Shown here: piece by piece, positions 8,580 to 20,300 of the stretch | How the letters are laid out: every line of letters starts with the position of its first letter | Position numbering within the stretch: the first letter of the stretch is position 1 | Source of the DNA: Streptomyces sp. NRRL F-5727 | GTDB taxonomy: Bacteria > Actinomycetota > Actinomycetes > Streptomycetales > Streptomycetaceae | Assembly: GCF_000719555.1 (NCBI RefSeq) | Contig: NZ_JOGX01000020.1 | Coordinates: 1-64,000, forward strand | Direction of reading: 5' to 3' | Length of the DNA stretch: 64,000 bases | Made by a program: the position numbers and the translations under genes | Notes under the pieces: generated by a model | Told to the model about the DNA's origin: nothing | Databases searched by the model: none | The model's input: only the letters and a program-made list of their open reading frames with translations

Positions 8580-9344
8580 ATGGCAGACAGCTTCGGCCCG
8601 GTGCTGAGCGGGCACGAGCGCGGTGCGCTCGCCCATGAGGGTGCTCAGGAAGGATCGGAATCGGCCAACGAGGTCTATCGCAAGGAGCCGATCCGGGTCC
8701 TGGTCGTGGACGACCACGCGCTTTTCCGGCGTGGCCTGGAGATCGTCCTCGCACAGGAGGAGGACATCCAGGTCGTCGGTGAGGCGGGCGACGGCGCCGA
8801 GGCGGTCGACAAGGCGGCGGACCTGCTGCCCGACATCGTCCTGATGGACGTGCGGATGCCGCGGCGCGGTGGCATCGAGGCGTGTACCTCGATCAAGGAG
8901 GTCGCCCCCAGCGCGAAGATCATCATGCTGACGATCAGCGACGAGGAGGCCGACCTCTACGACGCGATCAAGGCGGGGGCGACCGGCTACCTGCTCAAGG
9001 AGATCTCCACCGACGAGGTCGCGACCGCGATCCGCGCCGTCGCGGACGGGCAGTCGCAGATCAGCCCGTCGATGGCGTCGAAGCTCCTCACCGAGTTCAA
9101 GTCGATGATCCAGCGCACCGACGAGCGCCGCCTGGTCCCGGCCCCCCGGCTCACCGACCGCGAGCTGGAGGTCCTCAAGCTCGTCGCGACCGGCATGAAC
9201 AACCGGGACATCGCGAAGGAGCTCTTCATCTCGGAGAACACGGTGAAGAACCACGTGCGGAACATCCTGGAGAAGCTCCAGCTGCACTCCCGCATGGAGG
9301 CCGTGGTGTACGCCATGCGGGAGAAGATCCTCGAGATCCGGTGA
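8580..9344 (+). CDS. NarL/FixJ-family orphan response regulator
   Basis: The 254-residue protein has a receiver domain (about 37-155) with pocket VVDDH, phospho-acceptor D90 in LMDVRMP and a conserved Lys (LLKEI). A LuxR-type helix-turn-helix follows at about 185-250 (LTDRELEVLKLVATGMNNRDIA). A 36-residue N-terminal extension precedes the receiver. No kinase gene is adjacent. By position it corresponds to S. coelicolor SCO3008, which I recall as OrrA; that name is from memory and not used as a symbol. AGGGGGAGG just upstream supports the ATG at 8580. The last eight codons are duplicated downstream (9375-9398). Confidence 0.9.
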   Translation: MADSFGPVLSGHERGALAHEGAQEGSESANEVYRKEPIRVLVVDDHALFRRGLEIVLAQEEDIQVVGEAGDGAEAVDKAADLLPDIVLMDVRMPRRGGIEACTSIKEVAPSAKIIMLTISDEEADLYDAIKAGATGYLLKEISTDEVATAIRAVADGQSQISPSMASKLLTEFKSMIQRTDERRLVPAPRLTDRELEVLKLVATGMNNRDIAKELFISENTVKNHVRNILEKLQLHSRMEAVVYAMREKILEIR

Positions 9345-9398
9345 GCCTCTGCCTCGGGACGCCCCCTGCTGGGGGAGAAGATCCGCGAGATCCGGTGA
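9321..9398 (+). repeat. Duplicated 3' end of the response-regulator gene
   Basis: The last 24 bases of the gene (9321-9344, encoding EKILEIR plus stop) recur at 9375-9398 with one substitution (EKIREIR plus stop). The offset is 54 bases, an exact multiple of three. It looks like a partial tandem duplication that left a decayed second copy of the gene end. Confidence 0.75.
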
Positions 9399-9402
9399 CG
9401 CT

Positions 9403-10593
9403 CTAGGCGTCCAGGGCCTTCGTCAGGAGGGGAGCCAGCTCCGGGGGGTTCACGCGGTCGACGCGGACCGTGTCGCAGCCGACCCAGGTGGCGGCCTCGC
9501 GGAGGGCCTGGGCGACCGGCGGGACCGCCTTCGGGCCGTCCAGGGAGACCTGCTTGGCGACCAGCGTGCGGCCCTCGCGGGCCGGGTCCACGCGGCCGAC
9601 CAGCCGGCCGCCGGCGAGGACCGGCATCGCGAAGTAGCCGTGCACCCGCTTGGGCTTCGGGACGTACGCCTCCAGCCGGTGCGTGAAGCCGAAGATCCGC
9701 TCGGTGCGCGCCCGCTCCCAGATCAGCGAGTCGAACGGGGAGAGCAGCGTCGTGCGGTGCCGGCCGCGCGGCTCCGTGGCCAGCGCCGCCGGGTCCGCCC
9801 AGGCCGGCTTCCCCCAGCCCTCCACCGTCACCGGCACCAGGCCCGACTCCGCCACCACCGCGTCGAACTGCTCCGCCCTCAGCCGGTGGTAGTCGGCGAT
9901 GTCCGCGCGCGTGCCGACGCCCAGCGCCTCGCCCGCCTGCCGGACCAGGCGCCGCACGCACTCGGTGTCGTCCAGGTCGTCGTGGCGCAGCGGCTCCGGG
10001 ATGGCGCGCTCCGCCAGGTCGTACACCCGCTTCCAGCCGCGCCGCTCGGTGACGACGACCTCGCCGTACATCAGCGCCCGCTCGACCGCGATCTTGGTGT
10101 CGGACCAGTCCCACCACTCGCCCTTGTTCTTGGCGCCGCCGAGCTCCGTCGCCGTCCGCGGGCCCTCCGCCCGCAGCTGGTCGATGACCTTGGCGTAGGA
10201 GCCGTCGGACAGCTCGTGGTGCCACTGCGGGCGGTCGCGGTACGCGCGGCGGCGGAAGGCGAAGAGCGGCCACTCCTCGACCGGCAGGATGCAGGCGGCG
10301 TGCGACCAGTACTCGAAGGCGTGCCCCTCCGACCAGTACGCCTCCTCCACCGCGGTGCGGCCGACGGCGCCGAGCCGGGCGTACGGGATCAGCTCGTGCG
10401 AGCGGGCCAGGACCGAGATGGTGTCCAGCTGGACCTGCCCGAGATGACGGAGTACGCCCCGGACCCCGGCCCGGCGGTCGGGGGCGCCGAGGAAGCCCTG
10501 GGCGCGCAGGGCGATCCGGCGGGCCTCGGTGGCGGAGAGCGCGGCGACGGGCTGGGGAGCGGGCTGCGGGGCGGTCTTCGGCACGGTCGTCAT
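9403..10593 (-). CDS. AlkX/YcaQ-type winged-helix DNA glycosylase
   Basis: The 396-residue protein belongs to the HTH_42 family. Members excise alkylated bases and unhook interstrand crosslinks; AlkZ in the azinomycin producer is the self-resistance version. The segment GQVQLDTISVLARSHEL contains Q55-L56-D57, matching the Q-x-D catalytic signature of the housekeeping AlkX/YcaQ subgroup rather than Q-x-Q of AlkZ. An ATG start follows a TAGGGT element by six bases, and the TAG of that element is the stop codon of the upstream GNAT gene. It may be read both from the GNAT promoter and from its own leaderless promoter. Confidence 0.88.
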   Translation of the reverse strand: MTTVPKTAPQPAPQPVAALSATEARRIALRAQGFLGAPDRRAGVRGVLRHLGQVQLDTISVLARSHELIPYARLGAVGRTAVEEAYWSEGHAFEYWSHAACILPVEEWPLFAFRRRAYRDRPQWHHELSDGSYAKVIDQLRAEGPRTATELGGAKNKGEWWDWSDTKIAVERALMYGEVVVTERRGWKRVYDLAERAIPEPLRHDDLDDTECVRRLVRQAGEALGVGTRADIADYHRLRAEQFDAVVAESGLVPVTVEGWGKPAWADPAALATEPRGRHRTTLLSPFDSLIWERARTERIFGFTHRLEAYVPKPKRVHGYFAMPVLAGGRLVGRVDPAREGRTLVAKQVSLDGPKAVPPVAQALREAATWVGCDTVRVDRVNPPELAPLLTKALDA

Positions 10594-10599
10594 GCGGAA

Positions 10600-10605
10600 A
10601 CCCTA
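10600..10605 (-). promoter_or_regulatory. Putative leaderless -10 element (TAGGGT) for the glycosylase
   Basis: TAGGGT lies six bases before the ATG at 10593. Its TAG is also the stop codon of the GNAT gene ending at 10603, so the signal overlaps coding sequence. Confidence 0.45.
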
Positions 10606-11244
10606 GGCCCCCGGACCGACAGTGCCGGAGTCCCCGGGAAGGGCCGCCGCGCGGGGGTCCACGACCGGCGGGGCCTCGCGCGGCGGCAGGTACGGGACGG
10701 GGCTGGGCAGGCCGAAGTCGGAGGGCAGCAGCGAGCCGGCCCAGGCGTCCCGGAGGGTGCCGTTGTGCAGCAGGCCGGCCCGCTGGACGCCCTCCATGGT
10801 GAAGCCGACCCGCTCGGCCACCGCGCGCGAGCCGGTGTTGCCGATCTCGGCGCGCCAGATCAGCCGCACGCAGCCGAGCCCGGTGAAGGCCCAGTGGGCG
10901 ACGGTCCGCACCGCCTCCGCCATGTAGCCCTTGCCGCGCTGCTCGGGGGCCAGCCAGAAGCCGACCTCCCAGACGCCGCCGCCCCGGGCGTGCAGGCCGA
11001 TGGCGGCGATCAGGGGGCCGCCGTCCAGCGGCTCGACGGCGAAGCTGTAGTCGGAGTCGTCGCGCCAGCCGTCCGGGACCAGCCGGTTCAGGAAGAAGAC
11101 GGCGTCCTCCCGCTTGTAAGGGTCCGGGACGGTCGTCCAGCGGCGGATGGCCGGGTCCTGGCAGTGGGTGTACACGACGTCCTCGTCCTCGGGGACGAAG
11201 GCGCGCAGCCGGAGGCGGTCGCTGGTGAGCGTGATGGGATCCAT
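10603..11244 (-). CDS. GNAT-family N-acetyltransferase (RimJ/RimL type)
   Basis: The 213-residue protein begins [16 protein letters not shown], typical of RimJ/RimL-like acetyltransferases. The acetyl-CoA loop lies in [15 protein letters not shown], and the following [15 protein letters not shown] segment is characteristic. The substrate is unknown (protein N-terminus, amino acid or small molecule). The ATG at 11244 was chosen over an upstream one at 11313 because the family motif starts here; a CACAAT element lies six bases before it. It is followed nine bases later by the glycosylase gene, so they form a pair. Confidence 0.85.
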   Translation of the reverse strand: MDPITLTSDRLRLRAFVPEDEDVVYTHCQDPAIRRWTTVPDPYKREDAVFFLNRLVPDGWRDDSDYSFAVEPLDGGPLIAAIGLHARGGGVWEVGFWLAPEQRGKGYMAEAVRTVAHWAFTGLGCVRLIWRAEIGNTGSRAVAERVGFTMEGVQRAGLLHNGTLRDAWAGSLLPSDFGLPSPVPYLPPREAPPVVDPRAAALPGDSGTVGPGA

Positions 11245-11483
11245 GCCCGGATTGTGGGGACCGGGCCGGACGGAAGCGAACACTTTTCGGATGGGGCGGC
11301 ACCTTCCGACCACCTCGGGCGTTCTCTTTGCGGGCGGACGTGCGGCGGCGGCCCTGCGGGCCTCCCTCCGTGAGGGTGGTCTCGCTTACGATGGCCGTTG
11401 CGGTGGGGACCACCTGCCGTGCCCGCGCTCGTGTCCGTGACAAGACCCAGTGCCAGGCCCGACCGGCAAGGAGACCAGCCTCA

Positions 11484-14288
<2,805 letters not shown>

Positions 14289-14303
14289 CGGTCTGACCTG
14301 GTG

Positions 14304-14338
14304 AAGGGCCCTGCCGGAATGTCCGGCGGGGCCCTTCG
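14304..14338. terminator. Bidirectional terminator between secA and the Rv3235-like gene
   Basis: A 16-bp stem (one G-T pair) with a 3-nt loop lies 16 bases past secA and abuts the stop codon of the convergent gene at 14339. Confidence 0.85.
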
Positions 14339-14824
14339 TCATGGCTGGGGGCCGCCTCCGCCGACCAGCCGGCCGAGGCCGTCCAGCTCGACGGCGGCGC
14401 ACCGCCAGCGGTGGTCCGGGCCGCGCTCCAGGCGGAAGGCGAGGGCGCGGACGCGGTGGCCGGCGGCGAGCGAGGCGAAGACCTCCAGGACGGCGTCCCC
14501 GGAGTGCGGCTGCGCGGCGCACCGGCGCAGGACGGGCCGGGCGCCGAGCCCGCGCGGCACGGTCCGCGGCGCGAGCCGCACCAGCTGCTCGTACGCCTCC
14601 CCGACGGTCAGCCCCAGCATCGAGTGCACGGGCCGCTCTCCGCTGAGCACGGCGACGAGCCGTTCGGCGAAGGCGGTGTGCACGGGCAGCTCCCGCCGGG
14701 TGGCGGTGCCCGGGCGGCCCGGGCGCCGAGCCGGTCCGCCCTGTCCGGGCACGCTCGGGTGCGGGGCGTTCGCGGTGGTGCCGTGGTGGCGGGTTCCGGG
14801 GCTGGTGGTGGTCTGCCGGCGCAT
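14339..14824 (-). CDS. Rv3235-family protein
   Basis: The 161-residue protein has a basic, disordered N-terminus and a small conserved domain (about 48-155: HTAFAERLVAVLSGERPVHSMLGLTVGEAYEQL ... WRCAAVELD). It matches the actinobacterial Rv3235 family, typically found beside secA. I know of no established function; the fold has been compared to NTF2-like or SecA-associated domains only by inference. It has no signal peptide and no membrane segment. It is convergent with secA across a shared terminator. Confidence 0.75.
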   Translation of the reverse strand: MRRQTTTSPGTRHHGTTANAPHPSVPGQGGPARRPGRPGTATRRELPVHTAFAERLVAVLSGERPVHSMLGLTVGEAYEQLVRLAPRTVPRGLGARPVLRRCAAQPHSGDAVLEVFASLAAGHRVRALAFRLERGPDHRWRCAAVELDGLGRLVGGGGPQP

Positions 14825-15040
14825 GGCGGTCCCTTCGGAGCGTGACCGGTGGTACCGGTCGGTAACTTTCCGTGGGGATCTTGTACGGGGTGCGCGCCGG
14901 GGGCCGCAAGGGGGTCGCGGCCGGGGCGGACACGCAGGGTGATTCGCCTATCAGGGTGACGAGGGTCCACGGGTGGACATCCCGGCGTGGTGGGGCCGGA
15001 CGTATCCTGAGGGCGTTTCCGACTACGAAAGCGGCCAGCC

Positions 15041-15547
15041 ATGCGCGTGTACGTCCCTCTGACCCTTCCCGGTCTCGCACAGGCGCACAAGGCGGGCGAG
15101 CTCGGGCCCGGCCCGCTGACCGCCTACGCCGTCACGCCCGCGCTGCGCGAGTGGTACGTCTCCGACGACATCGAGGAGCTGGAGTACGCGGCGCTCAACC
15201 GCGCCGCCGCCGCCTCGCTGCGGCTCGTCGCGGGCGACCCGGAGGCGCCGCGGCGCCGGGTGGTCGTCGCCGTCGACATCGCCGACAAGGACGCCACCGT
15301 CGACCCCGACCGCGGGCTCGACGCCGGCGCGATCGGCGAGGTGCGGATCGCCGCCGCCGTGCCCCTCGCCAAGGCCGCCGCCGTGCACGCCGACGCGGAC
15401 GACGCGGAGGCGGACGTCACCGCCGCGGCCGCCGCGCTCGGCGCCGCCGACCAGGGCGACGACGACGCGCAGTTCGTCGTGGACGGGGCCGAGGACCACG
15501 AGCTGCTCTGGTTCGGGGTGCAGGAGATCCCCTCCCTGCTCGGCTGA
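15041..15547 (+). CDS. DUF6912-family protein
   Basis: The 168-residue acidic protein begins MRVYVPLTLPGLAQAHKAGELG and ends LLWFGVQEIPSLLG. Both ends are recognisable for the DUF6912 family of actinobacteria. The middle is Ala- and Asp-rich with no catalytic motif I can identify. A TATCCT element at about 15010 could be its -10, leaving a short leader. It lies 24 bases upstream of the HAD hydrolase gene. Confidence 0.75.
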   Translation: MRVYVPLTLPGLAQAHKAGELGPGPLTAYAVTPALREWYVSDDIEELEYAALNRAAAASLRLVAGDPEAPRRRVVVAVDIADKDATVDPDRGLDAGAIGEVRIAAAVPLAKAAAVHADADDAEADVTAAAAALGAADQGDDDAQFVVDGAEDHELLWFGVQEIPSLLG

Positions 15548-15559
15548 GGCCGCGGCCTG

Positions 15560-15565
15560 TACCGT
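15560..15565 (+). promoter_or_regulatory. Putative leaderless -10 element (TACCGT) for the HAD gene
   Basis: TACCGT lies six bases before the ATG at 15572, where transcription would begin at or beside the start codon. There is no ribosome-binding site. Confidence 0.4.
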
Positions 15566-15571
15566 CGCTCC

Positions 15572-16231
15572 ATGGGGAAGCACTCGGGGAAGCATCTGGT
15601 CTGGGACTGGAACGGCACCCTGCTCGACGACATCGGCGCCGTCATCGGCGCCACCAACGCGGCCTTCGCGGAGCTGGGCCTCGAACCGATCACGCTGGAG
15701 CGGTACCGCGAGCTGTACACCGTCCCGGTGCCGAAGTTCTACGAGCGGCTGATGGGCCGGCTGCCCACCGACGCCGAGTGGCTGCTGATGGACGGGACCT
15801 TCCACCGCCACTACTGGGAGCGGGCGGAGGGCTGCGGGCTGACCGCGGGCGCCGCCGAACTGCTCGCCGCCCGGCAGGCCGCCGGCAGCACCCAGTCGCT
15901 GCTCTCGCTCGCGCCGCACGCCGAGCTGCTGCCGCTGGTGCGGCGGCACGGCATCGCGGAGCGGTTCGTCCGCGTCGACGGGCGCACCGACCGGTCCACC
16001 GACGGCAAGTCCGCGAACATGGTCCGGCACCTGGAGGCGCTGGCCGTCCCCGCCGAGCGGATCGTCGTCATCGGCGACGCGGCGGACGACGCACGGGCGG
16101 CGGCGCACGTCGGCGCGCGGGCCGTGCTCTTCACCGGCGGCTCGCACAGCCGGGCCTCGCTGGAGCGGGTCGGCGTGCCGGTCGTGGACTCCCTGGAGGA
16201 GGCCGTCGCGGTCGCGGAGGAGCTGGCCTAG
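15572..16231 (+). CDS. HAD-superfamily hydrolase
   Basis: The 219-residue protein has the HAD Rossmannoid fold. Motif I is WDWNGTLLDD with nucleophile D12, but the second acidic residue (normally D at +2) is N14. Motif IV is VIGDAADDARAA, followed by GARAVLFTGG. The cap region (residues 20-80) resembles phosphoglycolate-phosphatase-like enzymes. The D-to-N change is found in a subset of actinobacterial HAD proteins; it may alter or reduce phosphatase activity. The substrate is unknown. It shares its 3' flank with a decamer repeat and terminator. Confidence 0.8.
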   Translation: MGKHSGKHLVWDWNGTLLDDIGAVIGATNAAFAELGLEPITLERYRELYTVPVPKFYERLMGRLPTDAEWLLMDGTFHRHYWERAEGCGLTAGAAELLAARQAAGSTQSLLSLAPHAELLPLVRRHGIAERFVRVDGRTDRSTDGKSANMVRHLEALAVPAERIVVIGDAADDARAAAHVGARAVLFTGGSHSRASLERVGVPVVDSLEEAVAVAEELA

Positions 16232-16240
16232 CCGGAGGCG

Positions 16241-16330
16241 CAGGGAGACGTAGGGAGGCGTACGGGGGCGTACGAAGACGTACGGAGGCGTACGAAGACG
16301 TACGGAGGCGTACGAAGACGTACGGGGGCG
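16241..16330. repeat. Nine tandem decamers between convergent genes
   Basis: Nine consecutive 10-bp units run from 16241 to 16330. The later ones alternate TACGGAGGCG and TACGAAGACG, so a 20-bp unit repeats three times. The 10-bp period matches one helical turn, and each junction creates CGTACG. The array is noncoding and ends in the terminator stem. Confidence 0.9.
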
Positions 16331-16353
16331 GCCTCCGGGGCCGCCCCCGTACG
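16319..16353. terminator. Bidirectional terminator between the HAD and DJ-1 genes
   Basis: A perfect 15-bp stem (16319-16333 with 16339-16353) and a TCCGG loop lie between two convergent genes. The left arm is built from the last decamer of the repeat array. Confidence 0.85.
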
Positions 16354-16355
16354 GT

Positions 16356-16910
16356 TCAGCCCTTCGCGCGCAGCACCTTCAGGAACTCGCGCATCCACGT
16401 CGGGTGGTCCGGCCAGGCGCGCGAGGAGACGAGCAGCCCGTCGACGACGGCCGCCGAGTCCTGGAAGTCGGCGCCCGCCGCCTGCATGTCCAGCTCCAGG
16501 GCCGGGTACGCGGTGACCCGGCGGCCCTCCAGGCCGCCGACCGCGGCCGTCAGCAGCGGACCGTGGCAGATCTGGGCCACCGGCTTGTCCGCGTCGAAGA
16601 AGGACTTCAGGATCTTGCGGAGCTCCGGGTCGTTCCGCAGGTACTCCGGGGCGCGCCCGCCCGGGATCACCACGGCCACGTAGTCGCCGGGGTCGACCTC
16701 GGAGAAGGCGAGGTCGGCGGGCCAGGTGTAGCCGGGCTTCTCCGTGTACGTGTCGTAGCCGGGCTCGAAGTCGTGGACCACGAACCGCAGCTGTTTGCGC
16801 GCCGGGGCGGCGATGTCGACCTCGTACCCTTCTTCGAGCAGACGCTGGTACGGGTACAACACCTCCAGGGACTCGGCCGCGTCCCCTGTCACGATCAAGA
16901 TCTTCGCCAT
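16356..16910 (-). CDS. DJ-1/PfpI-family protein
   Basis: The 184-residue protein matches the PfpI/DJ-1 superfamily. The nucleophile elbow is AQICHGP with C115-H116, the acidic partner region is VIPGGRAPEYLRND, and the strand-1 motif is AKILIVTGDAAESLE. Members act as deglycases, glyoxalases or intracellular peptidases; the activity here cannot be told from sequence. GGGAGAG upstream supports the ATG at 16910 rather than one 28 codons further upstream. It ends at the shared terminator. Confidence 0.88.
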   Translation of the reverse strand: MAKILIVTGDAAESLEVLYPYQRLLEEGYEVDIAAPARKQLRFVVHDFEPGYDTYTEKPGYTWPADLAFSEVDPGDYVAVVIPGGRAPEYLRNDPELRKILKSFFDADKPVAQICHGPLLTAAVGGLEGRRVTAYPALELDMQAAGADFQDSAAVVDGLLVSSRAWPDHPTWMREFLKVLRAKG

Positions 16911-17330
16911 GGCTCTCCCGGTCTGGGCGATGGGCATCCGTCGTCGTGCTCGCGTCCACGCTGCACCGTTCCGCGCGATCCGCCAAGAGTGCATGTGTCG
17001 CTGTCCAGAACGTCAAACTTCCACCCCCGCTTTTGTACACATACGGCTCATGACGGGGCAGGGGGCTTGAGCGATAGGCTTTTCCCGTGATCAGCGCGAT
17101 ACGCCGCGGGGGCAGTGCGGCCCCCGGCTGCCGCCCGGTCCGCTCACGCGGCCGGGCCGCCCGTGCGTTCGCCGATCCCCTCCGTCCGGAATCGCCGCTC
17201 ACCGTGGCCGGTTTCCATCCGGATATCTCCCACCCGGGCATAACGTCTCCTTCGACCGGAATCACCGCGTCGTGGCGTTCTGCCCTACCCACCGACGTCA
17301 CGCAACGGCGCGCGACAGGAGTCAGAGGAC
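16911..17330. other. Divergent intergenic region between the DJ-1 and glutamate dehydrogenase genes
   Basis: These 420 bases carry the promoters of both genes. On the minus strand a TTGACG hexamer near 17012 could be a -35 for the DJ-1 gene. On the plus strand a sigma-R-like element lies at 17188-17213. I see no credible small gene. Confidence 0.4.
17188..17213 (+). promoter_or_regulatory. Sigma-R-like promoter for NAD-glutamate dehydrogenase
   Basis: GGAAT (17188-17192), an 18-bp spacer and GTT (17211-17213) match the sigma-R pattern GGGAAT-N18-GTT of Streptomyces, except that the first base is C. Transcription would start about 110 bases before the ATG. If real, it would link the enzyme to thiol-oxidative stress. 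Confidence 0.4.
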
Positions 17331-20300
17331 ATGCAGACCAAGCTGGACGAAGCAAAGGCCGAGCTGCTCGAGAGGGCCGCCCGCGTAGCTGAGCACAGCC
17401 CGGTCGGGGGGCGACTTCCGACGGGCCCGGAGGGCGAGCGCCCGGACCGGGACAGCGTGCTCGACTACCTCCAGCGCTACTACCTGCACACCGCCCCCGA
17501 GGACCTGACGGACCGCGACCCGGACGACGTCTTCGGCGCCGCGCTGTCCCACTACCGGCTCGCGGAGAACCGCCCCCAGGGCACCGCGAACGTCCGCGTG
17601 CACACCCCGACGGTCGAGGAGAACGGCTGGACCAGCAGCCACTCCGTCGTCGAGGTCGTCACCGACGACATGCCGTTCCTCGTCGACTCCGTCACCAACG
17701 AGCTCTCCCGCCAGGGCCGCGGCATCCACGTCGTGATCCACCCGCAGGTCCTCGTCCGCCGTGACATCACCGGCAAGCTCATCGAGGTCCTCTCCACCCA
17801 GATCCACGGCGAGCTGCCGCACGACGCGCTCCCCGAGTCCTGGATCCACGTCGAGATCGACCGCGAGACCGACCGCGCCGACCTCAAGCAGATCACCGCG
17901 GACCTCCTCCGCGTCCTCTCCGACGTCCGCGAGACCGTCGAGGACTGGGAGAAGATGCGCGACGCCGCGCTGCGCATCGCCGACGGCCTGCCCGCCGAGC
18001 CCACCGCCTCCGACCTGCGGCCCACCGAGGTCGAGGAGGCCCAGGAGCTGCTGCGCTGGCTCGCCGACGACCACTTCACCTTCCTCGGCTACCGCGAGTA
18101 CGAGCTCGTCGACGGCGACGCGCTCGCCGCCGTGCCCGGCACCGGCCTCGGCATCCTGCGCTCCGACCCGCACCACACCGACGGCGAGTCCGGCCACCAC
18201 GCCCACCCCGTCTCCCCGTCCTTCAGCCGGCTGCCCGCCGACGCCCGCGCCAAGGCCCGCGAGCACAAGCTGCTCATCCTGACCAAGGCCAACAGCCGCG
18301 CGACCGTCCACCGCCCCTCGTACCTCGACTACGTCGGCGTGAAGAAGTTCGACGCCGACGGCAACGTGGTCGGCGAGCGCCGCTTCCTCGGCCTCTTCTC
18401 CTCGGCCGCGTACACCGAGTCGGTGCGCCGCGTCCCCGTCGTCAAGCGCAAGGTCCAGGAGGTGCTGGCCGGCGCCGGCTTCTCCCCGAACAGCCACGAC
18501 GGCCGCGACCTGCTCCAGATCCTGGAGACCTACCCGCGCGACGAGCTGTTCCAGACCCCGGTCGACCAGCTCCAGTCCGTCGTCACCAGCGTCCTGTACC
18601 TCCAGGAGCGGCGCCGGCTGCGGCTCTACCTGCGCCAGGACGAGTACGGCCGCTACTACTCGGCCCTCGTCTACCTGCCGCGCGACCGCTACACCACCCG
18701 CGTCCGGCTGCGGATCATCGACATCCTCAAGGAGGAGCTGAACGGCACCTCCGTCGACTTCACCGCCTGGAACACCGAGTCGATCCTCTCCCGCCTCCAC
18801 TTCGTCATCCGCGTCGAGCCCGGCACCGTCCTCGCCGCCCTCACCGACGCCGACGTGGACCGCATCGAGGCCCGGCTCGTCGAGGCCGCCCGCTCCTGGG
18901 CCGACGGCTTCGGCGAGGCCCTCAACGCCGAGTTCGGCGAGGAGCGCGCCGCCGAGCTGCTGCGCCGCTACGGCAACGCCTTCTCCGAGGGCTACAAGGC
19001 CGACCACTCGCCGCGCGCCGCCGTCGCCGACCTGGTCCGCCTGGAGGCCCTCGCCGCCAGCGGCAAGGACTTCGCGCTCTCCCTCTACGAGCCCGTCGCC
19101 GCCGGCCCCGGCGAGCGCCGCTTCAAGATCTACAAGACCGGCGACCAGATCTCCCTCTCCGCCGTGCTCCCGGTCCTCAACCGCCTCGGCGTCGAGGTCA
19201 CCGACGAGCGTCCGTACGAGCTCCGCTGCGCCGACCGTACCCACGCCTGGATCTACGACTTCGGCCTGCGGATGCCCGCGCCCACCGGCAACGGCGGCGA
19301 CTACGTCGGCGACGACGCCCGCGAGCGCTTCCAGGACGCCTTCGCCGCCACCTGGACCGGCGAGGCCGAGAACGACAACTTCAACTCCCTCGTCCTCTCC
19401 GCCGGGCTCACCTGGCGCGAGGCGATGGTGCTGCGCGCCTACGCCAAGTACCTGCGCCAGGCGAGCTCGCCGTTCAGCCAGGACTACATGGAGGACACCC
19501 TCCGCAACAACGTCCACACCACCCGGCTCCTCGTCTCCCTCTTCGAGGCCCGGATGGCCCCGGGCCGGCAGCGCGCCGGCACCGAGCTCATCGACGGCAT
19601 CCTGGAGGAGCTGGACGGCGCCCTCGACCAGGTCGCGAGCCTGGACGAGGACCGGATCCTGCGGTCCTTCCTCACCGTCATCAAGGCGACCCTGCGGACC
19701 AACTTCTTCCAGAAGTCGGCCGACGGCCGGCAGCACTCGTACGTGTCGATGAAGTTCGACCCGCAGGCCATCCCCGACCTGCCGGCCCCGCGCCCCGCCT
19801 TCGAGATCTGGGTGTACTCGCCCCGCGTCGAGGGCGTCCACCTGCGCTTCGGCAAGGTCGCCCGAGGCGGTCTGCGCTGGTCCGACCGGCGCGAGGACTT
19901 CCGTACCGAGATCCTCGGCCTGGTCAAGGCGCAGATGGTGAAGAACACCGTCATCGTGCCCGTCGGCGCCAAGGGCGGCTTCGTCGCCAAGCAGCTTCCG
20001 GACCCCGCCGTGGACCGCGACGCCTGGCTGGCCGAGGGCATCGCCTCGTACAAGACCTTCATCTCGGCCCTGCTCGACATCACCGACAACATGGTCGCCG
20101 GCGAGGTCGTGCCCCCGGTCGACGTGGTCCGCCACGACGAGGACGACACCTACCTCGTCGTCGCCGCCGACAAGGGCACCGCCACCTTCTCCGACATCGC
20201 CAACGGCGTCGCGGAGGACTACGGCTTCTGGCTCGGCGACGCCTTCGCCTCCGGCGGCTCGGCCGGCTACGACCACAAGGGCATGGGCATCACGGCCCGC

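Noticed and set aside
16241..16330. The decamer array as a CRISPR array
   Set aside because: The units are directly adjacent with no spacers and no cas genes are near.
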